Origin: Diplonema papillatum
Taxonomy: Eukaryota; Euglenozoa; Diplonemea; Diplonemida; Diplonemidae
NCBI GenBank assembly: GCA_030068145.1
Contig: JAPJBO010000444.1
Coordinates: 1-64,000, forward strand
DNA: 64,000 nucleotides
Reading direction: 5' to 3'
Position 1 is the first letter of the stretch. Every line of letters starts with the position of its first letter. Positions 21,498-32,559 of this stretch are shown one piece after another. The position numbers and the translations under genes were made by a program. Below the pieces are notes generated by a model, which saw only the letters and a list, made by a program, of their open reading frames with translations, was not told the DNA's origin and made no database searches.

Positions 21498-22213
21498 TTT
21501 TTTTTAACAAGAACATCCTCCTCTATCGGAAACGAGCATTCGCTTTTGTGTGACTGTTCAAAAATTTCCGCGCCTGCGGCGCAGGCATATTTAGCATCTG
21601 TCTCTGCGGTGGGTGGTCGGGGCACCCCCTAGTAGCTAGTTCCTGTCCCCAAAAAGGTCGAGTGCCTGTCCAAGAGCCTGGACAGCAAATATTGATTCTG
21701 GGCCCCCAAAAATAAAATAATTCGTCCAAATAAATTGCATGGCCATAAAATAGAATTCCGCAAATTAAAGGACCATAAATTACAGGTCGGGGTGTATTTG
21801 CTCGAGCGAATAACAAGCAAATAAAGGCAAACAAAAGCAAATAAAAGCGAATAATAGACAAAGAAAGGCAAATCTAATGTGCTTTTCTCAAAATAAAGTT
21901 GTTTTGCTCATTGTTTGCTTTGCTTACATACTGTGTACACGTTAGATCCGGCTGCGAAACCGCAGGTCTACCGTGTTTGCCACCTCTTCACCGAAGAATT
22001 TCACTCTAAAAATGGTGACCCGGACTGGAGACTATAAACCCCCGGATCTCTAAGTGAACTTGCACTCTCAAAAAACACGTGTCCTGTCCATCGCCCAATC
22101 CCCCAATCCCCCAATCCCCTATTCCACAGACACCGAAGCTGCCTCCGGGCACGCCCCGTTCTACCAAGTCATCCGCCAGCACTTCCGCCTTCGCAGACCC
22201 CGAGTCAGCAGTC

Positions 22214-25200
22214 ATGATCGTGCCGCCGCAGTCTACGTTCGGCATGAAGACGCCGACGGCGGCTGCGGCCCCCCCCGGCCCGCCGCAGCCGCAATCCGGG
22301 CCGAAGCAGCAGCCGCCGCGCCAGTCGCCCGTGAAGCAGCAGCCGGCGGCCGCGTTCGGGCTGAAGGGCAGCGGCGGGGCCCCGCGCGCCTCCATGGGGA
22401 AGAGCGGCGGGCTCGTCAAGGGAGGGGGCAGCAGCATCGACCTGGGAAGAAGCTCCACGACCAGGGAGCTGCTGGCCAAGATGGCCCGGGACAGGCAGGC
22501 CCGGCAGTCGTCCGCCGGGAGCGAAAGGCAGCCCGACCGGCGGAGCGAGGCCATAGGGATTTTCCCGCTCGACGCGTCGCGGGCGAGCATCCAGTCGTTC
22601 AAGTCGGTCGCGAGCACTCCCCGCTCACTGCCCAGTCAGCAAGCCGGCGGCAGGCCGCCCCCGGCCAAAACCCCCGTGAAGGAGCAGCCGCCGGCCGCGT
22701 TTTACAGGCAGCCGTCGGCCGCCACCTCGCTGGCCTCCACCGGGCAGCACTCGCCCCGCGCCGCGCAGATCTTCGCGTCGCTGCCGGAGCTCGCGGGGCT
22801 CCGGCGGAGGATCGTCGATTCGCACGGTGCCGTGGCACGCTGGGCGCAGAAGTGCCTCGCCGTCACAGTCCGCGCGAACGACCACGCAGCCGAGGCGTCT
22901 GGGCTGCGAGCCGCGCTGCTGGCGGTCGACCCGGCCTGCGAGGCGACGATCGACTCGCTGCTGGAGCACTGCGCGCTGGGGGCCGGCGAAGGCGGGCCCC
23001 GGTACGTGTCGGTGTCGACGCTGCTCCGGGTGTTCTCGGAGGGCAGGGCGGAGCCCGCGGACAAAGCGAAGCACGTCACCATCCAGTCGGTCAGCGGCGT
23101 GCGGTGCGTCGCGAGTGTGTCGCCGGGGGAGTCCGAAGCCGACGTGCTCGCGCAGGTCTCCTCGCGGCTGGGCACCCGGCAGTCCGGCGACATCCAGCTC
23201 CTCGACGGCGATGGGCGCCCGGTCGCGGTGTCGTACGCGGCCCTCCGCGACTCCGGCGTCTACTTCGTCCAAACCAAGCCGCCGTCCACCGCCGGCCGCT
23301 CCGCCTCCAACTCGCAGGCGTCAGCCCCGGAATCAGACCCTCCGGCCAACGCGGCGCAGCCGCCTTCCGAGGGTCCAGACACCCCGGGTGAACCCGCCGG
23401 GCGCGTCGCAAGCGACCACGCCCGCGGCGGCGTCCTCGCGGGGGGTGGGCAGAACAGCGAAGCCGTCCCGTCGGTGGATACAGTCGCGCAGGAGCCGGGG
23501 GCTGCGGGTGGGGAAGGGGCGCCGCCGCATGGGGAGGGTGGCGGTGGGGTTGACCGTCTCGACCGCTCGGCGGGCGGCGGCGCGGCGCGGAGGGAGGGGA
23601 AGCGGGCGGGGCCGCAAATTGGGTCGAGCTCCACGGTCGACTTCGACATCACCGACCCGTCTGTTGACGTGGTCTCCCCGGTGCTGTCGACGTCGGGCGA
23701 GCATTTGTCGTTCTCGAGCCCCGCGAACGGACCGGCGACGATCGTTTCGCCGATGACCGAAGCCCTCGGCGACGAGCGAACGGGCGACAAGGAAGAACCC
23801 ACGCCGCCGACGACGGTGCAGCACGCGCCCGCCGGGGGCCCTGGCCGGAAGCCGTCGTCGGAGGCGGGTGCGGGTTCGAGGCGGGCGCGGCCCGGCGGCA
23901 GGTCGCGCAGCGACAGCGGCGCGAGCTCGTCGGGCGCGGGCCGGCGCCGCTTCGGGAGGCAGGGCAGCGCGCACTCCGCAGCCGCCAGGACCGGCAGCGG
24001 CCGCGCGGGGCGCAAGGCGAACAGCGACGCGAGCGGCAGCACCGCGGACACCGCCACAGCCGGCCCTCCCACCCCCCGCAGCCTGCCGGTGGTCCGCCGG
24101 CTGAGAAGCGGGCAGTGGCAAGACCAGCAGCAGCCGGGCGAGCCGCCAGCCGCCGAGGCCTATCCGGCGCCAGGATTTGAGGCAGGCAACAGCGTGTCCA
24201 TGACAGCGACATACGACAGGCAACGTCTGCCGAGGGAGCTGCGTGTCAGCGTAGAAGACCTGCGTGCCGACGTGACAACCGTGCCTGATACCGAGTCGGA
24301 GGAACCGTCCGAGTCAGGCACAAGGAAAGAAAGACGGCACTCAAGAAACAGTGTGCCGGAAGCAGGGAGTACGAGAAAAGAAAGACGACACTCAAGGAAC
24401 AGCGCGGCGGCAGCACAAGCGCAAGTGCGGGAAGAGGAACAGCCGGAAGCAGGGAATCCGAGGGACGAAAGACGACACTCAAGGAACAGTGTGCCGCAGA
24501 TGCTCGACAAGGAACAGTCAGAATCAGGGAGTACGAGGGACGAAAGGCGGCACTCAAGGAACAGTGTGCCACAAATGCTTGACAGGGAGCAGTCGGAAGC
24601 AGGGAGTACGAGGAACGAAAGACGGTACTCAACGAACATCGTACAGGCAGCACAGCAAATGCACGACAGAGACGCAGAGGAGCCGAGGGACGAACCCATC
24701 GCGATCTCATCGCTCCTGAACCTATCCGACGTCGACAAGAGGGACGACAAGACGGACAGGCAGCCGTACCAAAGCGTCACCTCGCAGCCACGCCAGCCGC
24801 CGAAGCCCGTGCAGTTGTTACACCAGTCTGCGAACTCCGTAAATTTCGATCCGCACCCAACGATTCCCACTGCGACGAAGCCAACCACGGCAGTTTTCCG
24901 AGAGCCGTCCTTTCGCTCTTCACCATTTCCATCGCGACAAGCCGCTGTGTTGGTAGACCGAAGAAGCGGGTACCGACAGCGGCAGCCGGCGCAGAATGGT
25001 CTGGACGACGTGTCGAGCCCTGCCCTCGGACTCCAGCCGTTCGTCCACGCGCTGCTGGACCGGCAGACCGCGGAGAAGAACTACGGGTTGGAGTGGCCAG
25101 GGGGAGGGGGTCCCGGGTCGTTCGGGTGCGCTTTCCGCGACAACCTGCAGATCGAGCGCAGCAAGCGGGGGTTGCCCGCGGCCGACGACTCGCACCTGGA

Positions 25201-26104
25201 GCCGCCGCCGCGCCTGACGGCACCGCCGGTCGACTCTTCGGTGCCGCTGTACCTCACCGCGAACGAGGCGCGCACGCCGAACCCGACGCCGTCGTGGCCG
25301 TACGCGAGGCAAGCGCCGGACCCCAGGAGCTCGGGCTTGTACGCCTCCACCAGAACCGCGTCGCCCCCCTTTTCACAGGGCGGGGTCGAGGAGCACGCAG
25401 TGGGGGGAGGCAGGGCGTCCTCTCGCAAGAGGAGGCCGCACGAGCTCGAAGGGGCAGACTGGAACCAGAAGACCAACGTCGTCTACGTGTCGACGGTCAG
25501 CCTCTCCGCAACCAACGGCGAGCCGTTCCACGAGCGCGGCGCGGAGACCGCCACTTCGCGGCTCGTTGCGAACAGCCCGTCCGACCACCATTCCGCGGGG
25601 CATGCCGTTCCGAAGGCGGCCTACCGGAACCGCAACCCGCGGGCGCCGCCTGTTTGGAATAGCGCAGACGCGTACCGGCCGACCGCGGCGTCCCAGCAGT
25701 CGACGCGGCTTTCACCGCCGCGCCGGGCGACCCCTGCCGCCGCGCCCGTGTCCCCTCCGGCGAGCCCGGTGACCGTGGAGCGGCCGGTCGACTACGCGAC
25801 GATCCCGGTTGCCATCCGGGACTGCTACGTCATGCGGGACGCCGCGGCGGGCCCCATCGGCGCCCACCTGACGGGCGTCAGCGTCGAACGCGTCACGGAG
25901 GGCACGCCCGCGCACAAAGCTGGGCTGCGGGCCGGGATGATCGTCCACGCCGTCAACGGACGCCCCGTGCTTCGCTTCGAAGACGTCCAGGTACTCCTCC
26001 CTTACTTGACAATCTTCGTGTATCAGCAGGACGCAGCCTTCGCTCAACGGAAGCTGAAGTTTCCCTTCAAGGCGTTACACTCCAGTCCGTATTTAATCAA
26101 GTAA
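22214..26104 (+). CDS. Large disordered protein with C-terminal PDZ domain and RRHS repeats
   Basis: The frame is open from about 22079, with the first ATG at 22214 and an alternative exon start at the acceptor TTCCACAG (to 22129). About 1,296 residues, very GC-rich. The N-terminal third is Pro/Ser/Ala-rich. Residues coded at 23070-23275 (HVTIQSVSGVRCVASV ... GDIQLLDGDGRPVAVSY) look like a beta-grasp, ubiquitin-like fold, which is an inference. Five copies of RxERRHSRNS lie at 24318-24640; RRxS is a basophilic-kinase motif. A PDZ domain at about 25795-25990 (AHLTGVSVERVTEGTPAHKAG, MIVHAVNGRPVL) has lost its final strands. A donor CAG|GTACTC at 25989/25990 could splice to an unseen exon. If not spliced, the last residues and stop come from a MITE. 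PDZ proteins bind C-terminal peptides as scaffolds; the partner is unknown. Confidence 0.75.
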   Translation: MIVPPQSTFGMKTPTAAAAPPGPPQPQSGPKQQPPRQSPVKQQPAAAFGLKGSGGAPRASMGKSGGLVKGGGSSIDLGRSSTTRELLAKMARDRQARQSSAGSERQPDRRSEAIGIFPLDASRASIQSFKSVASTPRSLPSQQAGGRPPPAKTPVKEQPPAAFYRQPSAATSLASTGQHSPRAAQIFASLPELAGLRRRIVDSHGAVARWAQKCLAVTVRANDHAAEASGLRAALLAVDPACEATIDSLLEHCALGAGEGGPRYVSVSTLLRVFSEGRAEPADKAKHVTIQSVSGVRCVASVSPGESEADVLAQVSSRLGTRQSGDIQLLDGDGRPVAVSYAALRDSGVYFVQTKPPSTAGRSASNSQASAPESDPPANAAQPPSEGPDTPGEPAGRVASDHARGGVLAGGGQNSEAVPSVDTVAQEPGAAGGEGAPPHGEGGGGVDRLDRSAGGGAARREGKRAGPQIGSSSTVDFDITDPSVDVVSPVLSTSGEHLSFSSPANGPATIVSPMTEALGDERTGDKEEPTPPTTVQHAPAGGPGRKPSSEAGAGSRRARPGGRSRSDSGASSSGAGRRRFGRQGSAHSAAARTGSGRAGRKANSDASGSTADTATAGPPTPRSLPVVRRLRSGQWQDQQQPGEPPAAEAYPAPGFEAGNSVSMTATYDRQRLPRELRVSVEDLRADVTTVPDTESEEPSESGTRKERRHSRNSVPEAGSTRKERRHSRNSAAAAQAQVREEEQPEAGNPRDERRHSRNSVPQMLDKEQSESGSTRDERRHSRNSVPQMLDREQSEAGSTRNERRYSTNIVQAAQQMHDRDAEEPRDEPIAISSLLNLSDVDKRDDKTDRQPYQSVTSQPRQPPKPVQLLHQSANSVNFDPHPTIPTATKPTTAVFREPSFRSSPFPSRQAAVLVDRRSGYRQRQPAQNGLDDVSSPALGLQPFVHALLDRQTAEKNYGLEWPGGGGPGSFGCAFRDNLQIERSKRGLPAADDSHLEPPPRLTAPPVDSSVPLYLTANEARTPNPTPSWPYARQAPDPRSSGLYASTRTASPPFSQGGVEEHAVGGGRASSRKRRPHELEGADWNQKTNVVYVSTVSLSATNGEPFHERGAETATSRLVANSPSDHHSAGHAVPKAAYRNRNPRAPPVWNSADAYRPTAASQQSTRLSPPRRATPAAAPVSPPASPVTVERPVDYATIPVAIRDCYVMRDAAAGPIGAHLTGVSVERVTEGTPAHKAGLRAGMIVHAVNGRPVLRFEDVQVLLPYLTIFVYQQDAAFAQRKLKFPFKALHSSPYLIK
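24318..24645 (+). repeat. Coding tandem repeat, five RRHS units
   Basis: Units of 54-84 bp encode RKERRHSRNSVPEAG, RKERRHSRNSAAAA, RDERRHSRNSVPQML (twice) and the diverged RNERRYSTNIVQ. Each of the first four has an RRxS kinase consensus and three have SRNSVP, close to a 14-3-3 type site. Confidence 0.8.
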
Positions 26105-26360
26105 TATCTTGTGGAATTGTATGTGATGAGTTATTTCGTGAAGGAATTCATTGTTTTTCAGACGGGCGCTTCCGGGGGATTTGTTTATTTATTTTTTGCT
26201 GGAGTCTGCTGCCTGACACCTGCTAGCGCAACGAGGTCGGGGGGACGGGCATGAAGCTGAATTTTGCGAATTTCTGTTGCGTGAAGGAATTAATTATTTT
26301 TTTTTCCACGGATTTGGCGGTCTTCACGAATTGGAAATTGATTACTTACGGACTGGAGTG
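26078..26360. mobile_element. MITE with CACTCCAGTCCGTA ends, copy 1
   Basis: Perfect 14-bp inverted ends CACTCCAGTCCGTA are flanked by TA (26076-26077 and 26361-26362). At 283 bp it has no coding capacity. A/T-rich subterminal sequence and the TA duplication suggest a Tc1/mariner or pogo-derived MITE. It overlaps the end of the PDZ protein frame and supplies its stop codon. A second copy is at 31150-35594. Confidence 0.85.
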
Positions 26361-26439
26361 TAACCGCCGCCGTAGGCCGCGCAGTCGCGAGGAAGAAGAG
26401 GGCCCGCAGCCCGTACAAGGCGGCGATCCCCCGTGACGA

Positions 26440-26625
26440 GCTCACCCGCCGGCCAGAGCGCCCGCTGCAGCGCCAACTCCGGCGCCGCCACTCGCTGTAG
26501 CAGAGCCGCGACCTGCAGCGCGCCGGAGCAACTAACGCCCTCCGTAGCAAAGTGAGGAGACCGGAAACTCCCCGGAGAGATGGTCCCTGCACTCTAGCTC
26601 GTCTCTCTCTCTCTCTCTTCTTCGT
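26440..26625 (+). repeat. Dispersed repeat ending in a (TC)n tract, copy 2
   Basis: It reads CCGGCCAGAGCGCCCGCTG, later CTCCCCGGAGAGATGGTCCC and a (TC)n tail, as in copies 1 and 4. It starts about 80 bp after the MITE. Confidence 0.6.
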
Positions 26626-28752
26626 TGTTCTTGCCCGCCCCGCCGGCGCAATCCCCACCTCTCGTTGACTCCCTCCTCGGATCTGCTCCAAGGGCAACTG
26701 AGGGAAGCATTTTGAGAGGAGGATTCAAACGTGGTCATGAAGGAGATCGAAGGTCCCTACCGAGCGTATTTGGGAAAGGCGAAACAACCGTTCCCCTTCG
26801 GCTCAACTGCGGTGTTGATCGAGAGGGCGACATCAACTGCAATTTCGGTAGATGTCTTGGCTCTGGGAATAATGGCGAAAAAGACCGCGACCAAACGCGA
26901 TCCAAACGCACGAATTCCAGCCGCAGCAACTGTTGGCAGCGGTTTAACTCCAGCCCCTGCGGGTTAAAGTGCACGAAACCAAAGAAGTGACCACGTTTTC
27001 AGCTCTGCGGAAGGCTGCTTTATACCAGACTGAGAATCCACCTTTTCGAAAGGAGCACCCCGTCCGAATGCTGTCACGGCTATTCCTGCGCCGCGCTCGA
27101 ATAGTTTGAATGCAAACACTGTACCGTTTTACTCCGCATCTGCAAGGACCACTGACTGCGAGGATAAGACGGCGACTACTACTATGTGCAGTCTATCGTC
27201 ACAGACTGTTGCTGCATATCAAGTTCAAACTACCACCATTACTAGGGCAAAAAATAACAAAACACAGGAAAGTTTGGCATCGAGCGGGAGCAAGGTCGCC
27301 GTTTTCTCCGTATCCGGGGCCGGGTAGTCGAAGCCGCTTGCGTTAGAACCTGCACGTGTGAAGCTCGTCCGATGTCGCGAGCCGACAAGAATGCGAAGGC
27401 AATGCTCCGCGGACGGCAAAACGGGGCGGAGCCGTGTTCGAACGCCAAAACCCCGTCTGGAGAGCTTGTACGTAGCCCATGCCCTACCCTACCACTCTCT
27501 TTGTAGATCTGTTTGTTCAATTGTGGGCAAGGAGTGCACTGTGCGCCATCACAGTGTGGCATCACGTCTCTGGATACAGTTTAAGCGGGCGTCGAGCACG
27601 CATCATTGCACCATCAGTTGCCAACAGTCCCGAGTGCTCCACGAAACCTGCGCGAATATCCTAGCAAACGCTCAATTGTTTGGACGTCAGCGCGGCAACT
27701 GCGGTGACACCTTCTGCTTTTTGTGCAGCTAACAAATACGGGTGATCTGAGCGACCCGCGAAAAGAGCGAAAACGACGGTTTCCGTGACTTATCAAGTGC
27801 CCAGACTCAACGATTCTTGCGTAAGGTAGTAGAGACAGTCTAGAAACGTGAGAGCAGGGCAGTTGAACCGAGGCTTGTTAGCAGTATGTCGCAGCAGTTT
27901 TAGCACTTTACGGACAAATAAACCAAAAGCGGCGCAGGGCCGTCGCCGTGTAAACGTAGCCAAACGAACTTAACGCAACGGAGAGCTCGTTCTTCCGTTT
28001 AGACACCGAAGTCTACCATCGTTCCAATGTACCATGTAGTGAAGACCTTTCGAGTTGCTGACTTTTCCTTTCGCTCGCTTCAGACGGGCCGTTCCTATGT
28101 ACACTTCCATTGCTTTCCCTGTCTTCCCGTTCCAGCGTTCTTCGTCCGTCGCCACGCGGTCAATGCTGGCTTAGACAGCACCGCGAGCTGCAATCGCAAG
28201 AAGGACTGTGCAGCCAAGGGGAATTGGAGCTAGCATCTTCTGGCCTCATCGCACTGGTTTCTTCTGTTTCGACCTTTTCTCGGGTCCGAGTTTCCCCATT
28301 TCCATATAAAACAAACGGTGAAACCAAACCCGGACTGGCATACAAACGTTAGTTCTCCTGGGGTCGGCTCGGGGTGGTCGTGCTCATATCGCCAGGCGCC
28401 TTGCTCCATCCTTTAGTAAACTAGAACAGTGCCATAGTCTGCCATGCACAAGCAACACGAAACTGGTAAACTCAATCTCTGATTATCTGACCCGTGCACG
28501 TACTCTCTACGGACCGTAGTAGTACGGTAGACCTCTGCTGTAGCAGTGGAGGCTGCCCGGTGTCGGAGCTCATCCCCGCCTACTTTTTCTCAAGAAAGCA
28601 ACCCTGTGTCGACGCCAAAGGCAGAACCGAGCTCCCGCGAAAGACCGCGGCACATATCCCTATCCAAGCAAACCGAAATCAACTCCACACACCAGGCGCG
28701 GAAGCCGTCCCGCAATCCCGCCAAAATTCCGCCGAAAAACCCATTGCACAGC
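26626..28752. other. Spacer upstream of the antiporter; unidentified frames
   Basis: A frame at 26731-26967 (MKEIEGPYRAYLGKAKQPFPF) is globular-looking but unidentified. The stretch 27160-27220 (GTGCAGTCTATCGTCACAGA) matches 57935-57985. The remainder shows no gene. An open frame at 28546-28752 directly continues into the antiporter but lacks an ATG and is more likely 5' untranslated sequence. Confidence 0.35.
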
Positions 28753-31111
28753 ATGGGGACCCATAACGATTATGGGTCCACCACCCTGTTCCCCGACGCC
28801 GGGAACACGAGGGCGAGTGTGGGGCACTGCTCCACGACCAGCTTCAAGTCCTCGATGAAGGAGCTGCGGAACAGCAGGGCCAGCTATTCGAGCATGAATC
28901 GCCGTAGTTGGCAGTCGGGGGAGCACGTTCCACGACCGAGCTTGACGATGCCCGAAGAACCCATCAGCATAGCCGCTGAGTCGGTGACCGCGGCGGACGT
29001 GATGAAGCAGGAGTATCACCTCCTGTTCGGATTTTCTGCCGCCATCTTCTTTTTCATCTGGGCGTCCGATCACAACACGTTGGAGGACCTGTCGACGCCT
29101 CTGTTCGTGATGGTCTTCGCCGTTATCTTCTTCATCATTTTGTGGCACGCGTTCGCTGTCGTCCGGCACGCGGACTGTCTCGCGGTGAAACTCGGAGAAC
29201 CTTACGGGACTCTGATCCTCACGTTATCTGTCATCACCATCGAGGTGATCATGATGGTCGCGCTCATAATTACGGGGGACGAGCCGACCTTGGCCAGGGA
29301 CACCATGTTCTCCGTCGTGATGATCGTCCTCAACGGCATGGTGGGTGTGACGCTGGTGCTCGGAGGGCTCCGGCACGAGCAGCAGTCGTTCAACCTGCAG
29401 TCGTCGCAGACGTTCCTCAACGTCATCCTGCCGCTTTCGGTGCTCGGCCTCATCGTTCCCCGGTTCACGCAGGGCGGGGCGAAGGACGAGGATGGAATCG
29501 TCATCCCCGGGACGGTCAGCACCGGGCACGCGATCTTCCTCATCGTCATGAACGTGTTCTTGTACGGCGGGTTTCTGATCGTGCAGACGATGTTCCACCC
29601 CGACTTCTTCATGCACGACTCGTCCGACTACGAGTGCAAGGAGCCCCTCGACACGGAGGCGCTCGTCAGAGACGCTGTCGAGCTGCAGAAAGAGGCGGGG
29701 CAGCTGCACGACGCGGTGCAGGAGAGCAATCAGAATGACACGGATGAGAGCGAAGCGCTCTCGCGGGACCTGAACCGGGTCCTGCGGCAGCACTCGCGGC
29801 TCACGACGCAGATCTACGGCATCCACAAGCAGTTGAACGGCGAGGACGTCGCCACCGTCGAGAAGCAGGACGGCCTGACCGTCTTCAACGAGGAGCCCCA
29901 CGACGACGAGCACGCCGGGCTCGTCATCAGAAGCTTGCGGTACCACGCCCTGCTGCTGCTGCTGTCGGTGGTCCCGATCTCGCTGCTGGCTGAGAAGCTC
30001 GCGATCCTCGTCGAAAAGCTGGTGAAGGACATGAACGCCCCGCACGCGTTCGCCGGCTTCGTCGTCGCCATCCTCGTCCTCTCCCCCGAGGCCATGGGCG
30101 CGGCTCGCGCCGCGTTGAAGAACAAGATCCAGCGAACCATCAACATCGCGCTGGGTATGCTGTTCGGCTCACCTTTTTCGGGACCCCTCTTGCCTTTCAA
30201 GACTTGTATTTCTCCCCCCCCCAAGAAAAGCCCTCCCCCCTTATCATTAAACTATGTTTCCCCCCTCCCAACCTTCTCCTTTACCTTGCATCAAATACGT
30301 GTCGCGGCAAGTTTTGGCACCCGCTGCTGAACAAAAAAACAGCCGGAAAGTCCGCACCGCGAAAGCGTGCAAAAACAAAAGTTGACCCGGAAATGAGACC
30401 AGCTTGACCCCATCTTCACCATCGTTGACTCTCCCAACGGACGACGTCATAAAGTAACACTAGCCCGTGATCAGTGCTCGTCTGCCTTCATGGCACTTGC
30501 ACTTTACAGAACTCAATGCTGAACAACAAGTGCATGCTGATCCATGTGGTTCATGTACTCAAAAGAACTCAACGCTGAACACTTTTTGACGGGGGCGGGT
30601 TTAGATCTCCATCTACAACCAACAAACAAAGTAAAATATGAAAACGAGACACCCCATTTCTTCGGCTTCCTTTCTTTGCAAGCCCCGCCCCAGCCGCCGT
30701 TCCATCCTTTGAAATAGCCAAACCGACAGCTACAGGAGTTGGATGCATCGGACTGTTGCATATCTATTGGAGCGTGCATAGTGCGTTACTCAGTCGAAGG
30801 CCTGACAATGACACTAATGCAACGTATTTACACTACTGCTGCGGCCTCCTGCAGGGTATATTAGCCCATTCCTGGGTTGTGACCTTATCGCAACCTTTTT
30901 TTTGGGGTTGCGTACCTACGTTCATTGCTCTCACGAAATAGGTTCGGCGCTTTCGACGATCGGCCTTACTATCCCGTCCGTCGTCACGATCTCGCTGGTC
31001 TTGGATAAAACACTCGTCCTCGGACTCCCACCGGTTACCATCGTTGAGCTGGTGCTGACACTCGCGGCGACCCTGACGACCTTCCTGGGTGGCAGGACGA
31101 ACCTTCTGCAG
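28753..31111 (+). CDS. chaA-like: ChaA-type Ca2+(Na+)/H+ antiporter, CaCA superfamily
   Basis: Two exons (28753-30154 and 30942-31111, GT-AG, split Gly codon) give 524 codons from the ATG at 28753. After a hydrophilic N-terminus there are two blocks of membrane segments. The first alpha repeat is LGEPYGTLILTLSVITIE (key Glu about 149), the second VLSPEAMGAARAALKNKIQR (Glu about 446), followed by GSALSTIGLTIPSVV. Order and sequence follow bacterial ChaA closely. The middle loop (about residues 290-390) is longer and acidic. The family exchanges Ca2+ or Na+ for protons across a membrane. Expected after GGRTNLLQ is one last helix (bacterial GAAHLALFAAYL), which I cannot find in the window. The second intron start GTCTGC is followed by a MITE and a 4-kb transposon. 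Without splicing, a stop comes after VCLIS at 31127-31129. Confidence 0.88.
30155..30941 (+). other. Antiporter intron 1
   Basis: 787 bp, starting GTATGC and ending AATAG. It contains no gene. A short stretch CATAGTGCGTTACTCAGTCG with AAGGCCTG matches 60635-60665. Confidence 0.7.
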
Positions 31112-32559
31112 GTCTGCCTTATATCTTAGATTGGATTACTTTTGTATTACACTCCAGTCCGCAATTAATCAATTTCCAATTCGTGAAGACCGCCAAATCC
31201 AGGGGTGTATCCACATTTGGACTGCCAGTCCAAATTTGGAAAGGCCGCCGAGAAGAAAATAAATAAGAAATGGGATTACACCACCGCCAAGCCCCGGCAG
31301 AGTGGCCAATGCAATCTGAGGCCTCTCAGGGCCCAGCCTTGTCGTGAAGATACGTCGTGTCGCGCTGTATTGAGCCTATTTCCTGGGCTGCAGGTCTTTC
31401 GACGAATTCGGCGAATACAATGTACCGAATGGGTCGGCGGGTGTGAGGCAACTTCTGTTCGCGCTGCCCTTGCGACAGGGTGGTGGAGGAGGGAGCAAGC
31501 TAGCTTGGATGTCTGTGCATGATGGACAATACCGTTTCTTCGGGCCTGGAAACTTGGTGTACCATACCGTTTTTTTTTCCGGCTCGCCATGCGAGCCGAA
31601 AACTTGATTATTAGTATTTGAAGAACACTGAGTGGAGATGACCACTACACTACATTAGAGGGCCGCACATGTTACGACCATTAGTTAGAGTGCGTAGTGT
31701 GTAACTCCGTTCTTCTACTGTACTCAGAGACAAGATGTTGTGGTACTGGGGGTTCCAGTCGGCAAATCCTGGCTGTTGCTACACCGCGACACTAGAGGTT
31801 GCGGCCGGAGAGGTGGCAGAGACCCGTGCAACACTGGCAGGTGAGCCCCCTAAGTGCAGAAACCGCTGAAAAACAGTGAAAACGCAAAAAGCCGTTAGCC
31901 TACGGGCTTCGGTGGTATCTTGTCGGTTTGAGGCCCCTTCCGTAGCTTGGAAAACAGAAAGAGAAGTAAGCATCTCCATCGGATAGAACGAGGACAGAAG
32001 TTCCCACGCTCAAACCGCTCGGCTGTGCCATCGGAACAGAAGTCGGCAACAAGCGGTTCGGACGGGCGGGTTCCCAGCCCATCAAGTACAACCGGTTTTC
32101 CCTCGCCTAGAAGGTGCTGTCGGATGGCTTAAGATGGCCTGAGCAGACTGCTACCTTTGGTTCCGCATCCTTTCAAACGGTGGCTGACCAAGCCGCTGTT
32201 TGAGCTCTGCAGGGGTTTCGATGCACTCCAAAATGTGGGCACCAACAACCCCGGCAGCTGGGAGGAATGGCTACCGAGCATGGGTGCGTGGCGTTCGTGG
32301 ACGCGCAACTGCGCGCAAACAAGCGTCACGCAACTAGCAGAGACAGGTCACCACTCGTTCTGCAGTGGAGTTAGCATTATCTCAATGTGTCGGGAGCAGT
32401 AGTTGTCGACTGAAAAGTAAGCACGTGCCACACATCGATGCAGACGATGAATGCCGCAAATGCAGGCATTCGAGGCCGTTCTACGAGCAGGCAAGATGAC
32501 TAGCGAAAGAGCGTGCCGTACCTCAGGCAGGTCGCTCGAAAACGGCGACCCGAAATGGA

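Larger units (their letters stand above)
19553..21794. mobile_element. TA-flanked inverted-repeat element (pogo/Tc1-type MITE), split by a Mutator-like element
   Basis: Ends CACCCCGCTTTCTAATTTATG and, inverted, CACCCCGACCTGTAATTTATG are flanked by TA at 19551-19552 and 21795-21796. The left subterminal TTTCTAATTTATGAATTTC is nearly the same as in the pogo-like element at 2488, so the two are related. Without the nested 19868-21497 segment it would be about 0.6 kb and has no gene of its own. Confidence 0.65.

Noticed and set aside
22599-25772. Long open frames on the minus strand opposite the PDZ gene
   Set aside because: They are shadows of GC-rich codons (Arg/Ala/Pro-rich, no domains), while the plus frame has a PDZ domain and ordered repeats.
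29202-30045. Minus-strand frame opposite the antiporter
   Set aside because: It is the complement of recognisable membrane-protein codons and has no domain.
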